A DNA stretch of 64,000 nt. Source: Marinibactrum halimedae (lineage in GTDB: Bacteria; Pseudomonadota; Gammaproteobacteria; Pseudomonadales; Cellvibrionaceae). The stretch spans positions 207,453 to 271,452 of the forward strand of contig NZ_JAJQVM010000002.1 in the NCBI RefSeq assembly GCF_021234875.1, given 5' to 3'. Below, in pieces: positions 39,401 to 46,904 of this stretch. The notes beneath the pieces were generated by a model. The model did not search any database, was not told the origin of the DNA, and saw only the letters and a list, made by a program, of their open reading frames with translations. Numbering within the stretch: position 1 is the first letter of the stretch; every line of letters begins with the position of its first letter. Position numbers and translations under genes: made by a program.

Positions 39401-40490
39401 ACCATGGGATTTAGTTCAACTGGATTACATCCCAGAAGAGTGGATGCCTCATCCAAATGCTCCAACGCAGCATATTACCGGTGATCAGTTATTTGTAATG
39501 CATACTCTTGCAAGTATGGAGGAGTTTCATTCTGAGGCAGAAGCGGATTACAAAGAACAGAATAAAAATGCTGTACTGCCTTATCATTTTGGTGACGTTA
39601 ATTGGTCAGAACTAATTCGCATGGCTTTCAGGGAGGGGCCTCAAGATGCCATTAATGCTTATATTGAGGAAACAGAAAGTGAAATAAGAGAATATGAATC
39701 ACAGGATATTACTGTGGTGAATCGAGAAGAGCTTCGAATGATGGGGAATCAGATGCAAAGACAATTTAGCATCTATGAACCCATATATGACGCGATAGAT
39801 CAATTTGGAGCTCCCTCATTAGTCACTCGTATTGGGGCCGAAGTTACAATTGAGGCTGTTGAAAGTGTTGCATCGATGGGAGTTCTCATTGGTCGTGCGC
39901 TTGATCGAAGTAATTTTGGTAATATACTTACCAAGAAAACGCAAGAAGAAGCATTAGAAATTATAGCCACTGAATCAAAGAATAAGCGAAACAGGATGGT
40001 TGCTCTTTCTAGGACAGGCATTCCAGAACTTGGTGTGGATTCGGATTCATTCACTAATATTGATTTCAAATTAAGCCCTAATACAGAGATTCCTGGAGTT
40101 TCAAGACCTCACACTGGTGCTATAGATGAGGTGTTTACTGTCGAATCAATAGATGAATATCTTGGTTTTGTGAAAAAATTATATAAGGACAACGGAATGG
40201 AGATGCACCCGATCATTGAGAGGCGTATTGCTCAACATTTAGATGGGGGCACTTTTACTATCCATGATGCTGACAGCTTTAAAGGAATACCAGGCTTGCA
40301 TGCTGAAGTACGTGCTGCAAATGATATCTTGAATCAAGTTAGAGCGGGCCTTGATTATGATGTGAGTAGAATTCAAGTGGCTACCTATCGATTGAATGGT
40401 GGTGAAGGTGTTTTGGGGGAGCCATTTGCCGCATGTAATCACTGTGGAGGAATATTAAATGGATTTGAAATTCTAACCGGAACTCATTAA
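36432..40490 (+). CDS. CdiA-like polymorphic toxin with DUF637 region and C-terminal YwqJ-type deaminase domain
   Basis: About 1352 residues, starting at ATG 36432 behind GAGGAG (upstream in-frame ATGs at 36387 and 36405 are possible). The signal sequence (IIACALSFLMVFQSTVAVAA) is followed by YVPISVGDGLTTIIPIFDSA, also found in the preceding protein. Haemagglutinin beta repeats follow (~230-540, SGDLTIIAEQLSNLQGDITA, LNMVVEGGLYN). A hydrophobic Ala/Gly-rich DUF637-type region is at ~630-800. The last ~110 residues carry HAE (H1290, E1292) and CNHC (C1335, C1338), the zinc-deaminase pattern of YwqJ-like toxins. A putative immunity gene follows 18 bp downstream. Deamination of nucleic acid or nucleotide is inferred. 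Confidence 0.8.
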   Translation: MTSKSNSAQFSVSLKIIACALSFLMVFQSTVAVAANLPNSAIEEDIRSNPIFRWLDNMSYLYQADDYVETLAPQGATTIEYFWQRLFNNYQAGLGNPNYVPISVGDGLTTIIPIFDSAKSLGTPLVQSRYVRQQVRGLLGRTLIDSDKPEYTNERAQLNTLYNNAYNYARANQKQFGDVLGFQQDGVIESDMIWPEYRTLFGQRVVVPIVYLSQDTIDKRKVDGHVVEFNNVVEFSDLAVDGVNLQFGRNAVLNVAGSLLNNSGSFNGSGDLTIIAEQLSNLQGDITAQRNLNMVVEGGLYNASGLLSSGEDMYISAGDFQSETLVHLFDNGDSRGGVFGEVAEITSENGSVNLRTSNDINLIGTQVRAGQNIRFGASGNINIGSSSYSTYDDLSGRTRWRNYERSSTEYLTSSLSAKESIELIASGEIKIDAADIIADEGHIEILAGLGITIEDDLRSEQFYREGKFGKKSVTESTYQTVAIRSLLDAGKNIRLHAEFGDITLRATDIRSNEGASVTADNGQVKLLVTKETDHYSYSSIAKRLFTVKTVNRGHNIENVVHTTIVGGFEANALYGLNVEYEGDPNLTFDEQLNELEKMPGLAPWVKEAKRHAELNNVDWTLVEAEYKKWNDSSTTLNAAALAIITIVVAIVTAGAGAAMIGAAGTTAGTTTALGAAMNAGFTAMINTATIAMANVTVNGGNPEDIFRAGFEAVHSEEGARTIATSAVTAGALQAIDAQFFEVARGSELSLADQMLQVVTHSAVNAGINTIVNGGGFEESFIQALAQNSINLLGQNATKRILNSNELGDALKNILSASNSCIVGAATAGLQGENAESACISSAASTTITNIVRGNLTADLTEKQKELSSWFEENIGEGILGLSNEELQAYLNNGQHLPLDILPRIQEFSQLQNELGRLTRRSINISRLTAGVGALIAGASGASINIADGMVSNVGWSGFTADRAEVDDAVAIYDLLTEQNNLRTLRDRLYSPWDLVQLDYIPEEWMPHPNAPTQHITGDQLFVMHTLASMEEFHSEAEADYKEQNKNAVLPYHFGDVNWSELIRMAFREGPQDAINAYIEETESEIREYESQDITVVNREELRMMGNQMQRQFSIYEPIYDAIDQFGAPSLVTRIGAEVTIEAVESVASMGVLIGRALDRSNFGNILTKKTQEEALEIIATESKNKRNRMVALSRTGIPELGVDSDSFTNIDFKLSPNTEIPGVSRPHTGAIDEVFTVESIDEYLGFVKKLYKDNGMEMHPIIERRIAQHLDGGTFTIHDADSFKGIPGLHAEVRAANDILNQVRAGLDYDVSRIQVATYRLNGGEGVLGEPFAACNHCGGILNGFEILTGTH

Positions 40491-40508
40491 TTGTAGAGAT
40501 ATTGAAAA

Positions 40509-41477
40509 ATGTTTGTGAATAAAAGAGCACTCTCTTTAAAAAACGATCGGTATTTTTACAAAGAAAGCTTATTTACAGGGGTTTATTTTTTTATTAGCAA
40601 TGGATTGGTTAAAGAAAAAAAGGTATGTGAAAATGGTATGGTGGTGGGTGATTTTGAGCTCCCATTCCCTTTATTGAATGAAAATCCTAAGCATATTGTA
40701 GAGGTGGAACCTTTTATTGAATATGTGGAGGACTATATGGAGCAATTTTTAGTTTATTTGGATACGAAGCCTTTTAGTGGGGTTACCTATCTATTTAATG
40801 AATCTGGCTATGTAAAAGCTCCTGGAAATTATGATAGCTTGGGAAAAGAAGTTGAAGACCCAGCTTGGATAAATGGTGATGGAAAAAGTCTTTTACGGGG
40901 GGTTGAAATTTCCCAATATGTAAAAGGTTATGATGAGTCTAAAGCCTGTTATCAAGATGGTTCATTATTTATGTTAGAGCATGTCGATAATTCCATAGGG
41001 CTTCGAGAGAAATATCGCTGGAATGCTTGCGGCGAGGTTGTTTTTTATAGCTATCAAGCATTATTTAATAATTTGTTGTTATTTTGGATGAAAGATGAAT
41101 TTGGCTTACTAAGCACTTTTGAATGCTCGATTGATTATTTTGAAGAATTGAGCATGGGATCATTTCATCCGTCTGTTGGAGGTTGTTGTTCTTATTCTTT
41201 TTTAAGTTTGGAAGCTTTATCTGGCAAGTTAGAGTTGTCTGGCAGCGGAATAACTGATGAAGCTATAACTTCTTTGTTGAAAAATAACTCAGTTGAAAAA
41301 ATCTTTGAGCTTCATATTTCTTCGTCATCTATTACGTCTGATTCCTTTTTTAATCTCACTAGCCTCTCTGGCCTGAAAAAGTTATACCTTTCTTCATGTC
41401 AGCTCTCGAAAGAGCTTTTTTTTGATTTAAGAAAGTCGATGCCTTGGTGTGAAATTAGGGTGGGGAATGAAATTTAA
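40509..41477 (+). CDS. Putative immunity protein with MORN-like and LRR-like parts
   Basis: A 322-residue protein without signal or membrane segments, directly after the toxin gene and so in the classical immunity position. The N-terminal half has MORN-like strands (FTGVYFFISNGLVKEKK, FSGVTYLFNESGYVK), recalling the YwqK-type proteins paired with YwqJ deaminases. The C-terminal ~90 residues have leucine-rich-repeat periodicity (LSGKLELSGSGITDEAITSL, LTSLSGLKKLYLSSCQLS). The DNA is notably AT-rich. Immunity function is inferred from position and from the YwqK resemblance. Confidence 0.65.
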   Translation: MFVNKRALSLKNDRYFYKESLFTGVYFFISNGLVKEKKVCENGMVVGDFELPFPLLNENPKHIVEVEPFIEYVEDYMEQFLVYLDTKPFSGVTYLFNESGYVKAPGNYDSLGKEVEDPAWINGDGKSLLRGVEISQYVKGYDESKACYQDGSLFMLEHVDNSIGLREKYRWNACGEVVFYSYQALFNNLLLFWMKDEFGLLSTFECSIDYFEELSMGSFHPSVGGCCSYSFLSLEALSGKLELSGSGITDEAITSLLKNNSVEKIFELHISSSSITSDSFFNLTSLSGLKKLYLSSCQLSKELFFDLRKSMPWCEIRVGNEI

Positions 41478-41521
41478 ATGAAATTAGTTTTTAGTTGTTT
41501 TTTGGACCTGGAGTTTTATTA

Positions 41522-41878
41522 ATGAGCAAATTGTTTCAAATTTTAGTCCTATTATTTGCAATTGTAGGCATAAACGCCAACGCAACAGTCTGCAATCCAG
41601 AAGGAAAATTACAAGGCCTCGTCCCCTCAATGGGAGTTGCAGGCTTTAGCATGGATACTCAATTGGGTGAGTGTGATTGCGCGCACAATGTGATCTGGAT
41701 TGATACCGCAACTCAAGGCGGTCAAGCCATGTACTCAGCAGCACTTGCCGCCAAAATGGCTGACCGAAGAGTGCTTGCCACTATTGAAGATGGCTTGGGA
41801 GAAGGGGCTGAGGGGAACACCTCAATCTCTTATCGTTATTGGGCAACATGTAAGTTAATCGCATTTCAAATTTTGTAA
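41522..41878 (+). CDS. Small secreted hypothetical protein, family member 1
   Basis: 118 residues, starting at ATG 41522 after TGGAG (the frame opens 27 bp earlier without a ribosome site). A signal peptide (SKLFQILVLLFAIVGINANA) precedes a mature domain with Cys residues and the segment MYSAALAAKMADRRVLATIE. This is the same 'SAxxA-x-(M)A-x-(K/R)-x-V' pattern as in the next two genes. No family was recognised. Three such genes in tandem behind a toxin/immunity pair suggest duplicated accessory or effector-related proteins. Confidence 0.65.
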   Translation: MSKLFQILVLLFAIVGINANATVCNPEGKLQGLVPSMGVAGFSMDTQLGECDCAHNVIWIDTATQGGQAMYSAALAAKMADRRVLATIEDGLGEGAEGNTSISYRYWATCKLIAFQIL

Positions 41879-41912
41879 TTAAGTTAAGCAGAAAATAGGT
41901 AAAGGATTTTTA

Positions 41913-42227
41913 ATGAAAAAAGTTGTATTTTTAGTTGCTGTTTTGTATTCGGCTTTTGGTTTTGCTGCTGAGAGCACGCCATTTTCCAAAATTCAGGATA
42001 TCGCTACTGATTGGGGTGTTAATTCAACATTTTTTACTTTGGAAAATAAAACCATTGTAAATGGATGTACAAGGGCGAGATTATTTGTCCCTCTTAGTAA
42101 TAGAATGCATGATCAAATTCTATCTATCGCTTTGTCCGCTTTTATGGCTGGAAAAGAAGTTTCCTTTAGAATTACGGAGTGTACTGACAAGGGAACAATG
42201 GTTGGCTCAGCAGTTTTTGTTCGTTAA
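41913..42227 (+). CDS. Small secreted hypothetical protein, family member 2
   Basis: 104 residues with a signal peptide (KKVVFLVAVLYSAFGFAAES). The mature part contains two Cys and the shared motif ILSIALSAFMAGKEVSFRIT. The ribosome site AAAGGA is well placed. It lies 34 bp after member 1, same strand. Function unknown; location probably periplasmic or secreted. Confidence 0.65.
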   Translation: MKKVVFLVAVLYSAFGFAAESTPFSKIQDIATDWGVNSTFFTLENKTIVNGCTRARLFVPLSNRMHDQILSIALSAFMAGKEVSFRITECTDKGTMVGSAVFVR

Positions 42228-42560
42228 CCCTTGGTAAAATAATTCAAAATCCCAGATTTATTCTGGTTTTTTTAGCCTTTAGTTTTTGTTGAATCTATTG
42301 GTTGGTACGGAATTATTAAGCTGCTATAGCTGCGGTGGAGATTGGCAATAAAAATGGTGAGCTTAATATTGAAAACTCTCCTTTTGATCAAATTTTTTCA
42401 AACAGATTTAATAGCTCGCATGTGAGTTTGTCTGCCTAGGAAGGAGAGTTTGAAGAACCTTTTGAGGAAATAATTTTTGATAATTATGAAAAGCAAGAAT
42501 TGGTTTCCTGGTTGGCTCCGGTAATAACATTGTTAAATTAATATTTTAAGGAATTTTATT
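42228..42560. other. Gap with decayed ORF between small secreted genes
   Basis: 333 bp between family members 2 and 3. Most of it is taken by the degraded reading frame at 42319-42540. The rest is AT-rich and holds the ribosome site of member 3. Confidence 0.5.
42319..42540 (+). pseudogene. Degraded small ORF with in-frame stop
   Basis: One plus frame reads AAIAAVEIGNKNGELNIENS... up to a TAG at about 42437. It then continues in the same frame as EGEFEEPFEEIIFDNYEKQE... to a final TAA near 42540. The amino-acid content on both sides of the stop is protein-like, acidic and soluble, suggesting a broken immunity- or toxin-related gene. No start codon or homologue can be shown. Confidence 0.35.
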
Positions 42561-42896
42561 GTGAAAAAGTTATTGTTATCTATTTTCTTAGTTATGGCGT
42601 CGTTTCAGGCGTCTGCTGATCTTCATTTTACAGGTTGGTTTAAAATTAGTCAGCTGTTTGTGTCGAATGCCAATAACTACCATTTCCGAATTTATGGTAT
42701 GCCTAGAATGGATTATTGTTCAGCAAGTCCAGACTGGGCGTATTTAAATGAAAATACATCTGGCTCTGAAGGAAAGATGTCTGTTCTGTTAAGTGCATAC
42801 GCGATGGGAAAGCAAGTGAATTTACGAGTGGAAGATAAGGATGGGGGAAATGGGACAATACGATGTCACATAGTAGAGTTTTTTGTGAAAGACTAA
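42561..42896 (+). CDS. Small secreted hypothetical protein, family member 3
   Basis: 111 residues starting at GTG 42561 with AAGGA upstream. The signal peptide (KKLLLSIFLVMASFQASA) precedes a mature domain with two Cys and the shared segment MSVLLSAYAMGKQVNLRVED. It is the last gene of the accessory island on this strand and is followed by a strong terminator. Function unknown. Confidence 0.65.
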   Translation: MKKLLLSIFLVMASFQASADLHFTGWFKISQLFVSNANNYHFRIYGMPRMDYCSASPDWAYLNENTSGSEGKMSVLLSAYAMGKQVNLRVEDKDGGNGTIRCHIVEFFVKD

Positions 42897-42910
42897 CTTT
42901 TTTATAGTTC

Positions 42911-42943
42911 AAAAGGCCCCCTTCAAATAAGGGGGCCTTTTTG
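42911..42943. terminator. Bidirectional intrinsic terminator
   Basis: AAAAGGCCCCCTT and AAGGGGGCCTTTTT form a very GC-rich stem with A/T tracts on both sides, between the convergent small secreted gene and the outer-membrane protein gene. Confidence 0.93.
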
Positions 42944-42949
42944 GAACTC

Positions 42950-43795
42950 TTATAAAACCTTAGTCAACGTCAGACGAAATGTATCCCCTTCAAAATTCTC
43001 ACTACTGTCGTAATCATTGTAATACGCCGCATTCAAACCCAGCTTAATACTTCCCCAAAAATACCCTGCTTCGACGCCAATAGCGTGGGATTCTGAGTTG
43101 CCGCCAGAGGTTTGCCATAAATCGTAGCCGACGATACCAATATCAATGCCGGTTTCTAAATTCTTTTTCAACCCCCATTCCACAATAAGTTCTTCATCTA
43201 CTTCAGAATCATCCGGGATTAAATAGCGAGAGAGTGCGCTGATGCTCACGTCTTTTTTGTCGGTGAGATAAAAATTGGCGCCGTAAGTTAGCATCACTTC
43301 GTTGTAGTCGTGGCCTGGGTCGGCGGGTGAGTCGTCATCTAGGGTGTCGAACCACATGCCGGCTCCGGCGACGGCATCCCACCACTGATTGTGCCAAGAT
43401 AATACGGAGCCAACAAAAATATCTTCTACATTAAATTGCTCGTCCCTAACGGCACCGTTACCAATATTTAAATCGATATTGATTAACGGGATAACGGTTT
43501 CGGCAATTACGTCGGCACCGAGAAAATTGGCGCCCGTTACCCAGACAAACCGATTGGCGGCGACGTTGACGGTGACTTCACTGTTTTCAGGTGCTCCTTC
43601 ACCTTCATAACTGTCGGCTCTGTATTCTAAGGCATAGCCACGATAATACAGACCTGGCCCAGGTGCTTTGGCATTGTCGAGACCTTCTATGCCTGGCCCA
43701 TAATGGCTGGCATAAACAGAGGGTGAAAATGACTGTGACAAAACTCCAAAAATTACAGCGAAAGATGAATACTTAAGAATCTGTGAATTTTTCAT
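42950..43795 (-). CDS. Outer-membrane channel-like protein (Phenol_MetA_deg/SphA type)
   Basis: A 281-residue protein with signal peptide (SSFAVIFGVLSQSFSPSVYA). The mature N-terminus HYGPGIEGLDNAKAPGPGLY and the alternating beta strands ending in a C-terminal RLTLTKVL are characteristic of the MetA-pathway transporter-like family of outer-membrane beta barrels. Members are linked to uptake of hydrophobic compounds. Monocistronic; downstream of, but not contiguous with, the KAS III/HDO operon on the same strand (263-bp gap). Confidence 0.8.
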   Translation of the reverse strand: MKNSQILKYSSFAVIFGVLSQSFSPSVYASHYGPGIEGLDNAKAPGPGLYYRGYALEYRADSYEGEGAPENSEVTVNVAANRFVWVTGANFLGADVIAETVIPLINIDLNIGNGAVRDEQFNVEDIFVGSVLSWHNQWWDAVAGAGMWFDTLDDDSPADPGHDYNEVMLTYGANFYLTDKKDVSISALSRYLIPDDSEVDEELIVEWGLKKNLETGIDIGIVGYDLWQTSGGNSESHAIGVEAGYFWGSIKLGLNAAYYNDYDSSENFEGDTFRLTLTKVL

Positions 43796-44058
43796 GATTA
43801 AGCATCTCTAGTGATGTTCAAAACGTCATGGAAAGTTTAGTTTTGCACTGAGTGTGAAAAGGAGCCCGCTTTATTTTTCATTCTTTTGAAATGCGAACTC
43901 AGAGTAAAAGTGGGAAATCACAGATGTATCACGGAATTTAGACTTATGTATAAAGTGATTTATTTATTTCGCGTAAAATGGTTTTTTTAATTAGAAAGAA
44001 AAAATAAGTGATGATTAAGCACTTTGTATTCTTTGGCACTTGAGAAAAATTCAGGTTG

Positions 44059-44895
44059 TCACGATTTATCTTTATGATAAAAATTATGTAATTTGGCATA
44101 TAAATATTCTGTAAAGAAACCATGCATGAGAAAGCGTTGGCTAAGATTCCATGGGCCAACAAGGTAGTGAGGATGTTTGTTGTACGCCATTTCGACAATA
44201 CTGTCGTCGCCAATAATTTTACCGATTCGTATAGCGATGGATTGATCGAGATTAAACCCGTTGATGGCGTCTCTGTACTCATCTCGAGTCAGTAAAAAAC
44301 AAAATAAACACATAAACAAAGCATGGGAGCTTTCAAAATCTAAAATTTGTGAGCGACGTTTTTCAATCTTATAATTGCTCATATCAATAGGTCGCCAATA
44401 TTTCCATTTTAATATCGATTCTGACGAAGTGTGCTGCCACTTTCCCAACTCTTTAAACAATCGAAATAATTCCTGATCGTGATCAACAAACGTTGCCTGA
44501 TGCATGTCTTCAATGGTACAGGGGTAGAGTTCTACAGGGGTAGGAGCGTGGTTATCTTGAATATGGGAGTTCTCTAAGAGAAAGTTCAGAATATTAGACT
44601 CAGTGGCAAAGTGACGAAGAATGAGTTTGTTGGCCTCTACACTAACGACGTTTTTACAAAACCAGCAAATGAGGCTTTGTAAAAGGGTGTGATTAGAAAA
44701 CTGCGGCAAGGGTAAGCGTTTAAGAAACCAGATAAGGTGTAATAAAATGGCAAAAAAGAACTGCAAAAACGGCCTTAGCCACCATCGGAAGGGGTTGTCT
44801 AGATCTTTTAACCACAAGTCTACCGCGTCTTGCTCAATGGGTAATGAGTTATCCACAGCGATGGCTTGAAGATAAGCACTGCGAGATTTACTCAT
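44059..44895 (-). CDS. Hypothetical membrane-associated protein of the KAS III/HDO operon
   Basis: 278 residues starting at ATG 44895 inside the end of the HDO gene (ATGAGTAA overlap). The frame is open further upstream, but only over that gene. One clear hydrophobic segment (FLQFFFAILLHLIWFLKRLP, ~50-70) could anchor it. The rest is soluble and mixed, with Trp- and His-rich stretches (WQHTSSESILKWKYWRPIDM). No family recognised. The overlap shows translational coupling to the HDO protein, so a role in the same pathway is likely. Confidence 0.7.
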   Translation of the reverse strand: MSKSRSAYLQAIAVDNSLPIEQDAVDLWLKDLDNPFRWWLRPFLQFFFAILLHLIWFLKRLPLPQFSNHTLLQSLICWFCKNVVSVEANKLILRHFATESNILNFLLENSHIQDNHAPTPVELYPCTIEDMHQATFVDHDQELFRLFKELGKWQHTSSESILKWKYWRPIDMSNYKIEKRRSQILDFESSHALFMCLFCFLLTRDEYRDAINGFNLDQSIAIRIGKIIGDDSIVEMAYNKHPHYLVGPWNLSQRFLMHGFFTEYLYAKLHNFYHKDKS

Positions 44896-45616
44896 AATCC
44901 ACTTCCTCCAGTTGTAGAGCATAAAGTCGGCCAACAACCCGCGCCGTGCGAAGTATATTTTGTACGTCAGCATCAGTTTGGCAAACACGATCAATCATCT
45001 TATAGAGTTTTTCCATATGATGATCATCGTTGGCTCCGTGGTAACGCATAAAACGAGTGCAGTGTTGTGCCATGTGTTCTTCACTTTTTGCGAATGCTTT
45101 AGTGAGGCACGCTTCGACCAGTTCGGCCCAGTCGTTCGCCATTTTCTCTCCAAGCCCTTCGATCATCCACATGGCGCCAATCATATCCACAGGATTGCTT
45201 TGGCTGGCCCGATACATCAAAAAACCATGTAAAGCTTCTGAGCCTGCATTACGAGGGTAATTATTGATGTCTTCGGGTTGCCCGCCGCTGTTGATGTAAT
45301 CCTGTTCCAAGATTTCATAATCCCGATGTTCTTCTTGTGCATGGCCAATGACTTCGGATCGAATATCAGCAAAGGTTCGATCAAAACTGGAGGCGGTTCG
45401 TGTGATCCAACGTGAACCTTCGATCACTTGTTGGCGAAGATTTAATAAGAGTTTTTGGTAATCTTCGAGGGTGAACTGACTTTGTTGGAGGCGTTGGATA
45501 ATGGGAATACGCCCGAGTGCTCGCTCAAACTGAAACCATTCGCGCATTAACCCTTGCAGGCACTGTTGGCCAAGGGGAGTAAGGGCTTTATCAGACAATG
45601 AAGGTTGTGATGTCAT
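44888..45616 (-). CDS. Haem-oxygenase-like di-iron (HDO/TenA-like) protein
   Basis: 242 mostly helical residues of the iron-containing redox enzyme/TenA-like superfamily. Probable metal ligands are visible. The C-terminal helix holds RYHGANDDHHMEKLY with H193-x3-D197-x2-H200, the spacing seen in HDO enzymes. IGHAQEEHRDYEIL (H97) and MIEGLGEKMAND (E153) supply further His/Glu. Known HDO enzymes oxidise fatty acids or amino acids; the substrate here is unknown. It lies between a KAS III-like gene (97 bp upstream) and an overlapping unknown gene. Confidence 0.8.
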   Translation of the reverse strand: MTSQPSLSDKALTPLGQQCLQGLMREWFQFERALGRIPIIQRLQQSQFTLEDYQKLLLNLRQQVIEGSRWITRTASSFDRTFADIRSEVIGHAQEEHRDYEILEQDYINSGGQPEDINNYPRNAGSEALHGFLMYRASQSNPVDMIGAMWMIEGLGEKMANDWAELVEACLTKAFAKSEEHMAQHCTRFMRYHGANDDHHMEKLYKMIDRVCQTDADVQNILRTARVVGRLYALQLEEVDYE

Positions 45617-45713
45617 GAGAGGTTATTATCCTTAATTGTAAAATTATTCTTGCGTTATTTGTTGCTCGCGCTTTAGCTTGATTTTTTGCTCTGTCTTCAA
45701 TTCAGTTTTCAAC

Positions 45714-46814
45714 TTAGCTTTCCACGACGGTCAGTCGCATATACACATTATTAAAGCGTCCGCTCTCAGGCACCATGCAAATAATGGTATCGCCCACACT
45801 GTAGTGTTGAGTTTTGGCAAATTCGTCCAGCATAATGAAAATGGAAGCACAGCCGGTATTGCCACGTTCGTATAAATTGGTGTACCACTTTTCTTCAGGA
45901 ATGGCGACGCCCGCTTTTTCCATAAGGGAAAATATTTTTCCTCGAAAGTAGTCAGAAGAATAGTGGCAAAGGACATGATCGATCTCACCGACCTGTATTT
46001 TTCCTTTTTCGAGTAACCGTAAAAAACCATCCACACCCAGTTTCACAATATTATCGAGTAGGCGAACATCTTGACGAATTAATAGCGCTCCGGCGGCTTC
46101 GGCTTCTTGATAGGTAGAATAATCTTGCCAAGTTTTATCAGCGTCGTTTTGCCCTACCGACATACAAACAGGGTAGGCGTCTGCATGAGAAAATCCCTGA
46201 ATCCATTCGATTTTAAAACATCGGCCCACAGGCTGATTTTGTAATAAAAACGCGCCGGCGCCATCGGAGAGCATCCAGCGTAAAAATTCTGCATTAAAAT
46301 CGACTTTATTCGATAAGGTAGCTTCGTATCGGCTGGCTTTAAATAGCCGAGAAGCTAATTCGCTGGCAACCACTAAGGCGTTGTTGTGTTCTCCTAACGC
46401 AACCGCCATATACGCGGTTTTTAATGCCATCATGCCACTAGAGCAAATACCGTGAGCGGTATTGAGTTCGATGTCGGGGAGTTTTAATGCCGCTTGTACC
46501 ATGCTGCCAAATCCGGGTAAGACTAAATCCCCTTGGCTGGTGGCAACCGACAACATGCCTAACTGCCGTTTACTGACCATACTGGATTGCAAACAGTCAT
46601 CACCGGCAAAGGCGGCCATGTCGCTATTGGAAATCAGCGTTTCATGGTCTCGATTAATGGCATAGTGCCGGGTTTTAATCCCATTGGATTGAAGAATTTT
46701 TTTCTTTAATCGGCTGGGCTTACCGTGCACAAACCCTAAAATATTTTCGATTTCGTCATTATTGACCGGATTGCCCGGTAAACAATGACCTGTGCTAGTG
46801 ATGTATACGCTCAT
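45714..46814 (-). CDS. KAS III-like 3-oxoacyl-ACP synthase
   Basis: A 366-residue condensing enzyme of the FabH type. The triad is complete: Cys124 in TAHGICSSGMMA, His284 in DHVLCHYSSDYF and Asn319 in ERGNTGCASIF. It is longer than housekeeping FabH, with an insertion-rich N-terminus (LGFVHGKPSRLKKKI). It sits in a four-gene cluster rather than with fabD/fabG, which argues for a dedicated acyl condensation in secondary lipid or natural-product synthesis. Substrate unknown. Confidence 0.88.
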   Translation of the reverse strand: MSVYITSTGHCLPGNPVNNDEIENILGFVHGKPSRLKKKILQSNGIKTRHYAINRDHETLISNSDMAAFAGDDCLQSSMVSKRQLGMLSVATSQGDLVLPGFGSMVQAALKLPDIELNTAHGICSSGMMALKTAYMAVALGEHNNALVVASELASRLFKASRYEATLSNKVDFNAEFLRWMLSDGAGAFLLQNQPVGRCFKIEWIQGFSHADAYPVCMSVGQNDADKTWQDYSTYQEAEAAGALLIRQDVRLLDNIVKLGVDGFLRLLEKGKIQVGEIDHVLCHYSSDYFRGKIFSLMEKAGVAIPEEKWYTNLYERGNTGCASIFIMLDEFAKTQHYSVGDTIICMVPESGRFNNVYMRLTVVES

Positions 46815-46904
46815 AGATAATGATTTCCGTTATTTCTGAAAGCGATTGAGGCTGTCTGCTCTGGTGAGTAACTGTGGCTAATCGATGATAGATCGTAGAG
46901 TGTG

